Assembly (NCBI GenBank): GCA_943788675.1
Contig: CALSRE010000001.1
Location: 361,400 to 425,399 of the forward strand
Source: an uncultured bacterium
GTDB lineage: Bacteria; Fidelibacterota; Marinisomatia; Marinisomatales; Marinisomataceae
Direction: 5' to 3'
DNA length: 64,000 nt
A program made the translations under genes and the position numbers. The notes beneath the pieces were generated by a model. That model did no database searches. It saw only the letters and a program-made list of their open reading frames with translations, and had not been told where the DNA came from. This document shows positions 1 through 8,246 of the stretch, piece by piece; within the stretch, counting starts at the first letter, position 1; every line of letters starts with the position of its first letter.

Positions 1-237
1 GAAAATATTAAAGTTGGACATGCTTCTATAAAATGGATATCTCCTCTTCCTGGTGATTTAGGTACTATTTTGAAAAACTATAAGAAAGTTTTAATACCAG
101 AAGTTAATACTGGTCAATTTAGGCAAATTATTAGAGCAGAATATTTAGTAGATGCTATTGGTCTTAATGAAGTTCAAGGAAAACCGTTAGGAGCTTCAAA
201 AATTGTTGAAAAAGTAAAGGATTTGATGGATGGCTGA
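1..237 (+). CDS. korA: 2-oxoglutarate:ferredoxin oxidoreductase alpha subunit, C-terminal end (partial)
   Basis: The window opens inside this gene. Frame 1 reads without a stop to TGA at 235-237 and encodes the last 78 residues. The stretch GHASIKWISPLPGDL followed by an LIPEVNTGQ segment is typical of the C-terminal domain of the alpha subunit of KorAB-type 2-oxoacid:ferredoxin oxidoreductases. The enzyme decarboxylates 2-oxoglutarate to succinyl-CoA (or runs in reverse) with ferredoxin as electron partner. The reading frame overlaps the start of the beta subunit by 8 nt, so the two are translationally coupled. The substrate is inferred from family resemblance; other 2-oxoacids are possible. 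Confidence 0.85.
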   Translation, partial: ENIKVGHASIKWISPLPGDLGTILKNYKKVLIPEVNTGQFRQIIRAEYLVDAIGLNEVQGKPLGASKIVEKVKDLMDG

Positions 238-1243
238 TAAACCTGTCTTAAAAAAGAAAGACTTTGAGTCTGATCAAGCAGTAAGATGGTGTCCAGGTTG
301 TGGAGACTATGCTATTCTTGCACAAACACAAAAAGTATTTCCTGAGATTATTACAGATAAAGAAAAAGTAGTATTTGTATCAGGTATTGGTTGTTCAAGT
401 AGATTTCCATATTATATGAACACATATGGATTTCACACTATTCACGGAAGAGCTCCAACAGTTGCAAGTGGATTAAAGATTGCAAATCCTGACCTTTCTG
501 TCTGGTTAGTTACAGGAGATGGAGACGGTTTTTCTATTGGTGGAAACCACATGATTCATCTTTTGCGTAGAAACATTAATCTTAATGTTATGCTATTCAA
601 TAATAGAATTTATGGATTAACTAAAGGTCAATATTCTCCTACTTCAGAGCAAGGAAAGGTAACATATTCAACTCCAATGGGTTCGTTGGACTATCCATTT
701 AATCCAACAAAATTAGCATTAGGAGCAAAAGGAGCTTTTGTTGCCAAAACAATTGATAGAGATTTAAAGCATTTGCAAAGCATGATTAAAAGAGCAAATG
801 ACCATAGAGGTACATCATTTATTGAGATTTATCAAAATTGTAATATTTTTAACGATGGCGCATTTTCTGAATTAACTGATAAAGATATAAAATCAGATAG
901 AGTTGTAAAAGTTGAGCATGGAGAGCCAATGATTTTTGGCGCTGAAAATAATAAAGGGATTTATTTGGATGGAACAACACCAAAAGTAGTAACTGTTGGT
1001 GAAGAATTTTCAATAGATGATATCTTAGTTCACGACGAAACGGATGCATTTATTGGAGATATGCTTTCTAACTTTACTGCAAGTGATACTTTCCCGGAAC
1101 CTTTAGGTGTATTATATTGTGTAGAAAGACCAACTTATGACGATTTAATGGTAGATCAGATGAACGAAGCAAATAAAAATACAAAAGGCCCTAAAAGTGT
1201 TAACGATTTACTTAATGCTGGAGATACCTGGGAGGTAAAATAA
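230..1243 (+). CDS. korB: 2-oxoglutarate:ferredoxin oxidoreductase beta subunit
   Basis: This 337-residue protein is the thiamine-diphosphate-binding beta subunit of the cytoplasmic 2-oxoacid:ferredoxin oxidoreductase whose alpha subunit ends just upstream. Visible features are the CPGC pair at residues 21-24 and a further Cys near 55, which bind the 4Fe-4S cluster in this family, and the TPP/Mg motif GDGD at 96-99 with NN at 124-125. Length fits the two-subunit KorAB type, which has no separate gamma and delta chains. It overlaps korA by 8 nt and its TAA stop overlaps the ATG of fumC (TAATG), so korA-korB-fumC-pbp form one operon. With fumarase next door it probably serves the (reductive or oxidative) TCA cycle. 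Confidence 0.93.
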   Translation: MADKPVLKKKDFESDQAVRWCPGCGDYAILAQTQKVFPEIITDKEKVVFVSGIGCSSRFPYYMNTYGFHTIHGRAPTVASGLKIANPDLSVWLVTGDGDGFSIGGNHMIHLLRRNINLNVMLFNNRIYGLTKGQYSPTSEQGKVTYSTPMGSLDYPFNPTKLALGAKGAFVAKTIDRDLKHLQSMIKRANDHRGTSFIEIYQNCNIFNDGAFSELTDKDIKSDRVVKVEHGEPMIFGAENNKGIYLDGTTPKVVTVGEEFSIDDILVHDETDAFIGDMLSNFTASDTFPEPLGVLYCVERPTYDDLMVDQMNEANKNTKGPKSVNDLLNAGDTWEVK

Positions 1244-2640
1244 TGTCCTTCAGGATCGAAAAAGATAGTATTGGTAAAATAAAAGTACCTTCGAAAGCAT
1301 ATTATGGAGCTCAAACCCAAAGAGCTGTTCAAAATTTTCAAATAGGATGGCCAATGGAGTTTAGTTTAATCTTGCCATATATCATTATAAAGAAATGTGC
1401 AGCAAGAACAAATTATGCCCAAAAAAATATTTCAAAAAAATTATCCAATGCAATTATTAAAGCGTGTGATCATATAATTGACAATCCTGATCATTACATA
1501 GATGAATTTCCAGTACCAGTGTTCCAAACGGGAAGTGGTACCCAAACTAATATGAATGTAAATGAGGTAGTTGCAAACAAAGCTAATGAGATTTTAGGAG
1601 CAAAGTTGGGAACTTATAAATTTGTGCATCCAAATGATCATGTAAATATGTCTCAGTCAACGAATGACACATTTCCAACAGCTATTTTAGTGGGAAGCGC
1701 AATTTCAGTAGAAGACAATTTAATTCCTGCCCTTGAAATGCTTGAAAAGGCTTTATTAAAAAAATCAAAAGAATTTCATTTAATAATTAAAGTAGGGCGT
1801 ACACATCTTCAAGATGCAACTCCAATTAGATTAGGCCAGGAGTTTTCTGGATATGCCTCAATGATAAAGCATGATATCGAAAGAGTTAAAAGTGCAATGA
1901 AAGAATGTACCGATTTACCTATTGGTGGCACTGCTGTTGGAACTGGGATCAATACTATACAAGGATTCGATGAATTAATGTGTTCATTTTTATCAGAAGA
2001 AACCGGTATTTCTTTCAAGGTTTGTAAAAATAAATTTGAGTTACTTTCTTCACAAAATGCTATTACAAATTTATCTGGTCAAATCCGCATTTCTGCTGGC
2101 TCATTAAATAAAATTGCCAATGATATACGTTGGTTGGCTTGTGGTCCTATGGCTGGAATAGGCGAATTAATTCTACCATCAAATGAGCCGGGTAGTTCAA
2201 TCATGCCTGGTAAAGTAAACCCTACACAGTGTGAAGCTGTTAATATGGTCTATGCACAGATTTTAGGTAATGATTCTACAATAAATTATGCAGGAGCTAA
2301 CGGTAATTTTGAATTAAATACTTACAGACCTATTATAGCATCATCTATTCATGAATCAATTTCACTTTTAGCTGAAGTATCTGAATCATTTTCTCAAAAT
2401 GCACTAGAAGGGTTAAAAGCTAATGAGAAAAAAATTAAATCTAATTTAGATAAGTCATTAATGCTGGTAACAGCTCTTGCTCCAAAAATTGGATATGAAA
2501 AGTCAGCTGAAATTGCAAAAAAGGCTTTAAAAGAGAATATTTCCTTAAAAGAAAGCGCAAAAGCTTTAGGGTATTTATCGGAACAAGAGTTTGATAATAT
2601 TGTTAAACCAGAATTAATGGTTTCACCTAAAAAAGCATGA
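1243..2640 (+). CDS. fumC: Class II fumarate hydratase
   Basis: The 465-residue protein interconverts fumarate and malate in the cytoplasm. It carries the fumarase/aspartase superfamily signature GSSIMPGKVNP near residue 317, the GSGTQTNMNVNEV segment near 97-109 and SQSTNDTFP, all typical of the iron-independent class II (FumC) enzyme rather than aspartase or argininosuccinate lyase. Length is normal for the family. The start ATG shares a base with the korB stop, and its TGA stop overlaps the ATG of the following penicillin-binding protein, showing tight translational coupling in a mixed metabolic and cell-wall operon. Confidence 0.95.
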   Translation: MSFRIEKDSIGKIKVPSKAYYGAQTQRAVQNFQIGWPMEFSLILPYIIIKKCAARTNYAQKNISKKLSNAIIKACDHIIDNPDHYIDEFPVPVFQTGSGTQTNMNVNEVVANKANEILGAKLGTYKFVHPNDHVNMSQSTNDTFPTAILVGSAISVEDNLIPALEMLEKALLKKSKEFHLIIKVGRTHLQDATPIRLGQEFSGYASMIKHDIERVKSAMKECTDLPIGGTAVGTGINTIQGFDELMCSFLSEETGISFKVCKNKFELLSSQNAITNLSGQIRISAGSLNKIANDIRWLACGPMAGIGELILPSNEPGSSIMPGKVNPTQCEAVNMVYAQILGNDSTINYAGANGNFELNTYRPIIASSIHESISLLAEVSESFSQNALEGLKANEKKIKSNLDKSLMLVTALAPKIGYEKSAEIAKKALKENISLKESAKALGYLSEQEFDNIVKPELMVSPKKA

Positions 2641-4718
2641 TTAAAACTTTCTTCTCATCACTTAGAATTATTTTATATTTATTTATACTAGTTTTAGTAT
2701 ACGTTTTTTATTTATCTCGAGATTTACCATCCCTTGAAAGACTCGAAACCTTTGACCCTGCAATGCTATCTACTCTTTATGATAGAAACGGTGAAGTTAT
2801 TGGAGAATTTTATATTCAAAAAAGAGTTTTTGTAGATATTGCGGATATGCCAAATCATTTAAAAGAAGCTGTTATAGCTTCAGAAGATAAGAGATTTTAT
2901 TCTCATTGGGGTGTTGATTCACAAAGTTTTTTTCGAGCTGTCGTAGTAAATGTTTCTTCTATGAGTTTTAGACAAGGGTTCAGCACGCTTTCTCAGCAAT
3001 TAGCGCGAAATCTCTACAAGGAGGTAGGTTTTAAGGATAGCATTACCAGAAAATTAAAAGAGATGATAACTGCTGTCCAAATTGAGAGAACTTATACAAA
3101 AGATGAAATTTTAGAAATGTACTTAAATACTGTTCATTTCGGACATGGAACATATGGAGCAGAATCAGCAGCAAAAAGATTTTTTAATAAAACCGCATCT
3201 GAATTAACAATTGGGGAGTCTGCAATGTTAGTAGGGCTACTTCCATCTCCAGCAAACTATTCTCCATTACGAAATCTGAATAAAGCTATTGGAAGAAGAT
3301 CAATTGTTTTGAAACTAATGTATAATCAAAATTACATTAATTATCAGGAATATATGGAGCATAATAGTATTATACCCGATAATGTCTTTTATGAAATTCC
3401 AAAAGGTAAAGCGCCTTATTTTGCTGAACATGTAAGGCGAATTTTAGAAAAACAGGATGAACAGTTAGGTATAGATATTTATCAAGATGGATTAAAAATT
3501 TATACTACATTGGATTATCGATTACAAAAAATTGCAGAAGAATCTGTAATGCAAACCTTAAAAAAAAATCAAGACGAATTCAATAAACAACTATTTGAAG
3601 ACAAAGAAAAATTTTCAAGATTAGGTTATTTGTCTATTTTCCCAGCTGATTCAGTTAAAATGATGCTGAATGGTCAAATGGAGTTATATGAACAATTAAG
3701 AAAAGATCTATTGGTGCAATGTTCTTTTATAGCTTTAGATACCAAAACTGGAGAAATACTTGCGATGATTGGAGGAAGATCTGATTATTTAGATGAATTC
3801 AATAGATCTACTCAGGCCTTGAGGCAGCCAGGCTCTGTATTTAAACCTTATATTTATACTGCAGCAATTGATAATAATTATCCAGTAACAACCCAATTAT
3901 TAAATCAGCCAGTTGCCTTATATAGGAATAATTCTAAAGGAGAACGTGAAAAATGGTCTCCAAATAATTATGATTATAGCACAGGAGGTTTAACAACCTT
4001 AAGAGAAGGACTGCAAAGATCTTTAAATCTAATTTCAGTAAGAATGGTGCAAGAATTAGTACCACCAAGACAGGTAAAAGATATTGCTCAACGAATGCAA
4101 ATTTCTACACCTATAAGAGCTGTTGATTCAATTGCATTAGGAACTTCAGAAGTAAAGCCAATTGAGATTGTTGCTTCATACGCTACATTCGCTAATAAAG
4201 GCATTTATTCTACTCCTATAGCAATTACTCGTATTGAAGATAAGTATGGTAGAGTAATTAAAGAATATTCAATTGATCAAAAAGAAGTATTAAGTCCTGA
4301 AACTGCATATATGGTAACTAATTTGTTGCAATCTGTAATAGATAAGGGTACAGGTGGAAGTATTAGATGGAGACATAAATTTAGACATCCAGCTGGTGGA
4401 AAGACTGGTACAACACAGAATACCAGCGATGCATGGTTCGTAGGATTTACTCCCAATATAACTGCAGGTGTTTGGTATGGTTTAGATCAATATTCGACAA
4501 GCCTTGGAAAAGGGCAATATGGTGGTGTGGCAGCATTGCCAGCATGGGCAAAATTTATGAATAAAGCGCATCAAGAATTAAATATTCCAAAAGATGATTT
4601 TGAAATTCCTTCTGGTGTAGTTGAGATAGAGATAGATGCAGATACTAAACAATTACCTACCAATAGAACTAAAAATTTAGAGAAGGAATATTTCTTAAAG
4701 TCTAATGTGCCACAATAA
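2637..4718 (+). CDS. Class A penicillin-binding protein (PBP1A-type transglycosylase/transpeptidase)
   Basis: The 693-residue bifunctional enzyme polymerises glycan strands and cross-links stem peptides in the periplasm. One membrane anchor lies at about residues 8-26. The GT51 glycosyltransferase domain follows, with EDKRFYSHWGVD (catalytic Glu near 83) and STLSQQLARN. The transpeptidase domain has the three penicillin-binding motifs: SVFK (Ser near 400), SLN near 464 and KTGTT near 589. It starts in an ATGA overlap with fumC. Length is shorter than E. coli PBP1A because the extra OB-fold region is reduced. A conventional antibiotic-target enzyme; nothing is missing from its catalytic motifs. 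Confidence 0.94.
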   Translation: MIKTFFSSLRIILYLFILVLVYVFYLSRDLPSLERLETFDPAMLSTLYDRNGEVIGEFYIQKRVFVDIADMPNHLKEAVIASEDKRFYSHWGVDSQSFFRAVVVNVSSMSFRQGFSTLSQQLARNLYKEVGFKDSITRKLKEMITAVQIERTYTKDEILEMYLNTVHFGHGTYGAESAAKRFFNKTASELTIGESAMLVGLLPSPANYSPLRNLNKAIGRRSIVLKLMYNQNYINYQEYMEHNSIIPDNVFYEIPKGKAPYFAEHVRRILEKQDEQLGIDIYQDGLKIYTTLDYRLQKIAEESVMQTLKKNQDEFNKQLFEDKEKFSRLGYLSIFPADSVKMMLNGQMELYEQLRKDLLVQCSFIALDTKTGEILAMIGGRSDYLDEFNRSTQALRQPGSVFKPYIYTAAIDNNYPVTTQLLNQPVALYRNNSKGEREKWSPNNYDYSTGGLTTLREGLQRSLNLISVRMVQELVPPRQVKDIAQRMQISTPIRAVDSIALGTSEVKPIEIVASYATFANKGIYSTPIAITRIEDKYGRVIKEYSIDQKEVLSPETAYMVTNLLQSVIDKGTGGSIRWRHKFRHPAGGKTGTTQNTSDAWFVGFTPNITAGVWYGLDQYSTSLGKGQYGGVAALPAWAKFMNKAHQELNIPKDDFEIPSGVVEIEIDADTKQLPTNRTKNLEKEYFLKSNVPQ

Positions 4719-4720
4719 AT

Positions 4721-6070
4721 TTAATTCTTTTTATTAGATTGATTTAAAATAATCATACCACTTATAAACAATACAATATTAGGTAGCCAAGAGCCTAAGC
4801 CAGGGTTTATAAGATTTCTATCAGCTAATTGCTCTCCCCATATTAATAGAATATAATATATTAAAAAGAATGCTATGCTCAATCCAGATGCAATAGTCAT
4901 TCCCCCGTTTCGTACAAGCATTCCTAGTGGAGCCCCAACTAATGTGAAGAGTATACACGCAATAGCAAGCGTAAATTTTTTATGAATTTCTACCCTGAAT
5001 TTATTGTTAGTTTTTTGATAATTTTCAATAAGTGTGAATTCATTTTTAAATTGTCTTGCGTTATTGTTAAGAGACGCTATGTATTCTTTCTGTTCAAAAT
5101 TAGAGATTGCTATTTCATCATTATATTCTCTTTCTTCTGTAACTGCACTCATTTTAGCTTCTTTCAAACGTTCAATTTCTTGAATGATTGCATTTAGCGA
5201 ATTAGTGCTTAGATTTGTAATTCCAATTTCTTTCTTCACTTTCTCAATTCGATTATAGATTTGGCTAATTAATAAGTTGTTTTTATTAATTTCACCTATC
5301 ATTTGCGGAACTCTCATTTCACGATCAGTTCGATTTGATTCACTTGTTCGATTTAACATTAAATCATCCATTGATATCATAATTTGATGGGTTGTAAATT
5401 TTATTTTTCGATAGTAATCATAATCAGATAAATCAATCTCATGAATTTCACCGTCTTTTAGATTAATGGTAATTATATTTCCATCGGAGGACATTGAACC
5501 TTGATTTGCATATATAGTGGTTTGTTCTGTTTGTTGGTTTTTACTAAAGATTTTAACATCTTTAAAATCTGAACCTTCCATTTCTTTGACAATCATTGTG
5601 TATTGAGGAATCATGTCAACAAAGTATCCTGGTTCAATAGATAACTCTGGCTTTTTCTGATATATATCTCTTGCTAGTAAGCGAGCATTATAATTCATTT
5701 CAGGAAGAATAAAATTATTGAAAAGACACAAAAGAATAGCAACAAATGTTCCAAACCATAATGCTGGTTTTATAATGTTAAATAGATTTACTCCAGCAGA
5801 TTTTAAAGCAGTAATCTCATTTTGCTGCGCCATTCTTCCAAAAGTCATGACACTTGAAATCAACAAAGACATTGGAACAGATAATGCAATAATCCAAGCT
5901 AGATTAAGATATAAATATTCAAAAATTGTTACAATATCTAATCCTTTTCCTAAAAAACGATCTACCGCTCGAATTAAAAACTGTAAAAATAAAACGGTTG
6001 TAATGACAGCTACGGATAGCACAAATGGTATAAGTGATTGTTTAAAAAGATATTTATTTAATGTGTTCAT
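4721..6070 (-). CDS. LptF/LptG family permease (YjgP/YjgQ)
   Basis: This 449-residue inner-membrane protein belongs to the YjgP/YjgQ family, whose members form the membrane part of the LptB2FG transporter that extracts lipopolysaccharide for export. It has the family layout: about three N-terminal membrane helices, a long periplasmic part (about residues 130-330, with a charged coiled-coil-like stretch), and three C-terminal helices ending near residue 445. The EQLADRNLINPGLGSWLPN segment before the last helix is characteristic. It faces the pbp gene tail to tail with a 2-nt gap. Only one such gene is seen here; the partner LptF or LptG must be elsewhere or the protein may work as a homodimer, as reported in related phyla. 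Confidence 0.88.
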   Translation of the reverse strand: MNTLNKYLFKQSLIPFVLSVAVITTVLFLQFLIRAVDRFLGKGLDIVTIFEYLYLNLAWIIALSVPMSLLISSVMTFGRMAQQNEITALKSAGVNLFNIIKPALWFGTFVAILLCLFNNFILPEMNYNARLLARDIYQKKPELSIEPGYFVDMIPQYTMIVKEMEGSDFKDVKIFSKNQQTEQTTIYANQGSMSSDGNIITINLKDGEIHEIDLSDYDYYRKIKFTTHQIMISMDDLMLNRTSESNRTDREMRVPQMIGEINKNNLLISQIYNRIEKVKKEIGITNLSTNSLNAIIQEIERLKEAKMSAVTEEREYNDEIAISNFEQKEYIASLNNNARQFKNEFTLIENYQKTNNKFRVEIHKKFTLAIACILFTLVGAPLGMLVRNGGMTIASGLSIAFFLIYYILLIWGEQLADRNLINPGLGSWLPNIVLFISGMIILNQSNKKN

Positions 6071-6152
6071 ATGAATTTTTAAAATTTAACTCTACTTGTG
6101 TTAAAACCTAAACTATAATAAGTTCCATGCTTAAATTCAATTTGAGCCTTAT

Positions 6153-6226
6153 GGTGACTGTAGCTCAGTTGGTAGAGCCATCGGTTGTGGTCCGATTGGT
6201 CGTCGGTTCGAGTCCGATCAGTCACC
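6153..6226 (+). tRNA. tRNA-His (GTG)
   Basis: The cloverleaf folds with acceptor GTGACTG (6154-6160) pairing with CAGTCAC (6219-6225). The anticodon loop TTGTGGT carries GTG. A G at -1 (6153) sits opposite C73 (6226), the identity element of histidine tRNA. CCA is not encoded. Confidence 0.95.
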
Positions 6227-6238
6227 CGCAAAAATTTT

Positions 6239-6313
6239 CGGGGTGTAGCGTAGTCCGGTTAGCGCACCTGCTTTGGGAGCAGGGGGTCGCAGGTTCAAAT
6301 CCTGCCACCCCGA
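6239..6313 (+). tRNA. tRNA-Pro (TGG), integration target
   Basis: Acceptor CGGGGTG (6239-6245) pairs with CACCCCG (6306-6312), discriminator A at 6313. The anticodon stem is CCTGC/GCAGG around loop TTTGGGA, anticodon TGG at 6274-6276. From the last base of the 5' anticodon stem onward its sequence is repeated exactly at 15997-16041, so the 3' half of this gene is the left attachment site of an integrated element and was probably supplied by that element. CCA is not encoded. Confidence 0.96.
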
Positions 6314-6315
6314 CA
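6271..6315 (+). repeat. attL, 45-bp direct repeat
   Basis: This stretch runs from the anticodon stem to 2 nt past the end of tRNA-Pro. It is identical over 45 bases to 15997-16041; the flanking bases differ on both sides. Confidence 0.95.
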
Positions 6316-6361
6316 TTATCAATTCTATGAGGAATTAGACAAGTTATACAGGGAAAAAGAG

Positions 6362-6388
6362 AGGCTACTTCGGTAGCCTTTCTTGTTA
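6362..6388 (+). terminator. Rho-independent terminator after the tRNAs
   Basis: The stem AGGCTAC / GTAGCCT encloses a UUCG-type tetraloop (6369-6372) and is followed by a T-rich stretch. It lies inside the element just past attL, so it would end tRNA-His/tRNA-Pro transcription and insulate the cargo from it. Confidence 0.8.
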
Positions 6389-6425
6389 TTATAATACTTC
6401 ATATATAATCAAACTCTATTATAAA

Positions 6426-6448
6426 ATGGTGTTAATAATGGTGTTAAT
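6426..6448 (+). repeat. Tandem ATGGTGTTAAT motif near attL
   Basis: Two copies of ATGGTGTTAAT lie 12 bp apart (6426-6436 and 6438-6448). A very similar copy lies near attR (15936-15947, TTGGTGTTAATA) and another at 11366-11377 (ATGGTATTAATA). Placement near both ends suggests arm-type integrase or excisionase sites, but this is inference. Confidence 0.5.
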
Positions 6449-6453
6449 TTAGG

Positions 6454-6484
6454 CGAACGACAAACCGATAGGTTTGATCGTGAG
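6454..6484 (+). repeat. Element hairpin, copy 1
   Basis: ACGA-CAAACC, loop GATA, then GGTTTG, one bulged A, and TCGT (6457-6481), flanked by CGA and GAG. The same architecture with compensatory changes occurs at 13110-13142 and 14785-14815. This copy lies upstream of the cargo repeat and is not directly in front of a start codon. Confidence 0.75.
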
Positions 6485-6507
6485 CCTTACTCTTACTTTC
6501 AATCTCA

Positions 6508-6597
6508 AATTTTCAACCTAAAATTCTCAACCTAAACAAGAAAAGAGGGTGGGTAGGGTAGTAGTATATCTTGTGTACACATTCTAAAATAATTTTT
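6508..6597 (+). repeat. Cargo-flanking direct repeat, left copy
   Basis: Bases 6508-6557 are identical to 11442-11491 (50 bp). After a diverged middle, 6583-6597 is identical to 11517-11531 (15 bp) at exactly the same offset of 4934, so the whole ~90-bp block is homologous without gaps. Inside it TCAACCTAAA occurs twice 14 bp apart, followed by a G-rich run. The block stands ahead of cusB and its twin stands ahead of the next transcription unit, so it may hold a shared promoter or a recombination site. Across 6316-6689 I see no gene; only the terminator, motifs, hairpin and this repeat. Confidence 0.85.
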
Positions 6598-6689
6598 TGT
6601 AAGTTTTTATATAGTCGTTTACTTTTATACATTACTAACTTCAAGCAGAGTTATTAAAACATCAATTATAAAGGTTAAAATATAAAATT

Positions 6690-8228
6690 ATGAAAATTTT
6701 TAAAATAATATTTGTTATAGCAATAGTTTCAATCTTTACTATAACATCTTGTAAAGATACAAAACCAAAATCAGAGACTACTGAAGACTACAGTCACGCA
6801 CACGATATCCACCATGACACTCGCGTTGGAGAAGAAAATCCACGTTTAGACTATACCATTTGGACGGATAAAACCGAATTATTTGTAGAATTTCCTGCAT
6901 TGACAGTTGGCAGTCCAAGCAGATTTGCAGCCCATTTTACGGTGTTGGATAAGCACCAATCTGTTCGTGAAGGTTCGGTTACAGTTAGTTTAATTAAAGG
7001 TGATAAAGGATTGCGAAACACTGTTGATGTACCTTCATCGCCAGGGATATTTTTGCCCACAATTCAACCTGAAGAAACTGGAACATATCAACTTGTTTTT
7101 GAGTTAACAACACCTGAATATTCCGATAAGATTACGATTGATGATGTAACTGTTTATGCAAATGCCGATGATGCTATTAAAGCGTTAGGGATTACCAAAG
7201 AAGATGGGAGCATTTCGTTCTTAAAAGAACAGGCTTGGAAAATCGATTTTCAAACCGCATCTGTAATTTCGGATAAAATTTATGATGTCATCAATACTTC
7301 TGGTGTTTGGATGCCGTCACAAGGTTCTGTAAAATCTTTGGCAGCAACATCCAACGGAGTGGTTGATTTTCAAATGAATAATCTCACGGAAGGCACAGTA
7401 GTAAAACAAGGTCAGTTATTGATGAGCTTGAGCAGTCAAGGGTTAGCATATAACAATTTGAGTAATGAAATTACCAATGCTCTTGCCAATTTTGAACAGG
7501 CAAAATCTGAATACGAACGTAAAAAGGAATTGTACAATTCTAAAATTATTCCGAAGTCAGATTTTGAAAAAGTGGAGAGCAATTTTGCGATAGCAAAATC
7601 AAACTATCAATCGTTGACATCGGGAGTTTTAGGTGGAAGCAAACAAATTCGTGCACCATTTAATGGCTTTATTAAGTCTATTACAGTTTCCAATGGCGAT
7701 TATGTAGAACAAGGTGTGGCATTGGCAACTATCGGCACGAATCAATCCAAAGTACTAAAAACCCAATTAGCACCAAGTTATGGGCTTACAATGGCGAATG
7801 TACAGGGTATTTGGTATCAAACCAAAGACGGAAAATGGAAAAACGTAACAGATGCCGCAGGTAAAATTCTCTCTATTGATATAGAGGTGGAGCGAGAAAA
7901 TCCATTGATTTCAGTTTTTGCACAAGTGAATGCAGATGTGGATATGCCAGAAGGCAGTTTAACCCAAGTACAAATAGCGATGGGCAATGCTACGCAAAAT
8001 ACAATAATTCCTGTTAATGCCTTATTGGAAGACTATGGAAGTTATTCAGTTATCGTGCAACTTTCAGGCGAAAGCTTTGAAAGACGAGCTATAAAGATTG
8101 GAAAACGAAATGGCGAAAATGTAGAAATCCTGCAAGGTTTGAAAGTAGGCGAAGTGGTTGTTACAACAGGATCTTACCAAGTTAAAATGGCTTCAATGTC
8201 TGGTTCAACACCTGCACACGGTCACTAG
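6690..8228 (+). CDS. Heavy-metal RND efflux periplasmic adaptor (CusB type), lipoprotein
   Basis: The 512-residue protein is the membrane-fusion subunit that links an RND pump to an outer-membrane channel. It has a lipoprotein signal with Cys at residue 21 (TITSC), a His-rich stretch (SHAHDIHH, 35-42) right after it, an N-terminal beta domain seen in Bacteroidota-type adaptors, a barrel-sandwich/coiled-coil part around 190-350 (YERKKELYNSKIIPKSDFEKVE is shortened hairpin; FNGFI and NGDYVEQG lipoyl-like motifs), and a C-terminal domain ending in HGH. It is 18 nt upstream of the pump gene. Resemblance to flavobacterial adaptors suggests horizontal transfer. The exported metal (Cu, Zn, Co or Ag) cannot be fixed from sequence alone. 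Confidence 0.88.
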   Translation: MKIFKIIFVIAIVSIFTITSCKDTKPKSETTEDYSHAHDIHHDTRVGEENPRLDYTIWTDKTELFVEFPALTVGSPSRFAAHFTVLDKHQSVREGSVTVSLIKGDKGLRNTVDVPSSPGIFLPTIQPEETGTYQLVFELTTPEYSDKITIDDVTVYANADDAIKALGITKEDGSISFLKEQAWKIDFQTASVISDKIYDVINTSGVWMPSQGSVKSLAATSNGVVDFQMNNLTEGTVVKQGQLLMSLSSQGLAYNNLSNEITNALANFEQAKSEYERKKELYNSKIIPKSDFEKVESNFAIAKSNYQSLTSGVLGGSKQIRAPFNGFIKSITVSNGDYVEQGVALATIGTNQSKVLKTQLAPSYGLTMANVQGIWYQTKDGKWKNVTDAAGKILSIDIEVERENPLISVFAQVNADVDMPEGSLTQVQIAMGNATQNTIIPVNALLEDYGSYSVIVQLSGESFERRAIKIGKRNGENVEILQGLKVGEVVVTTGSYQVKMASMSGSTPAHGH

Positions 8229-8246
8229 GATTAAAAACAGAAGAAA

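Noticed and set aside
6127-6330. A 67-codon frame on the plus strand
   Set aside because: It runs straight through tRNA-His and tRNA-Pro; the RNA genes explain the sequence.
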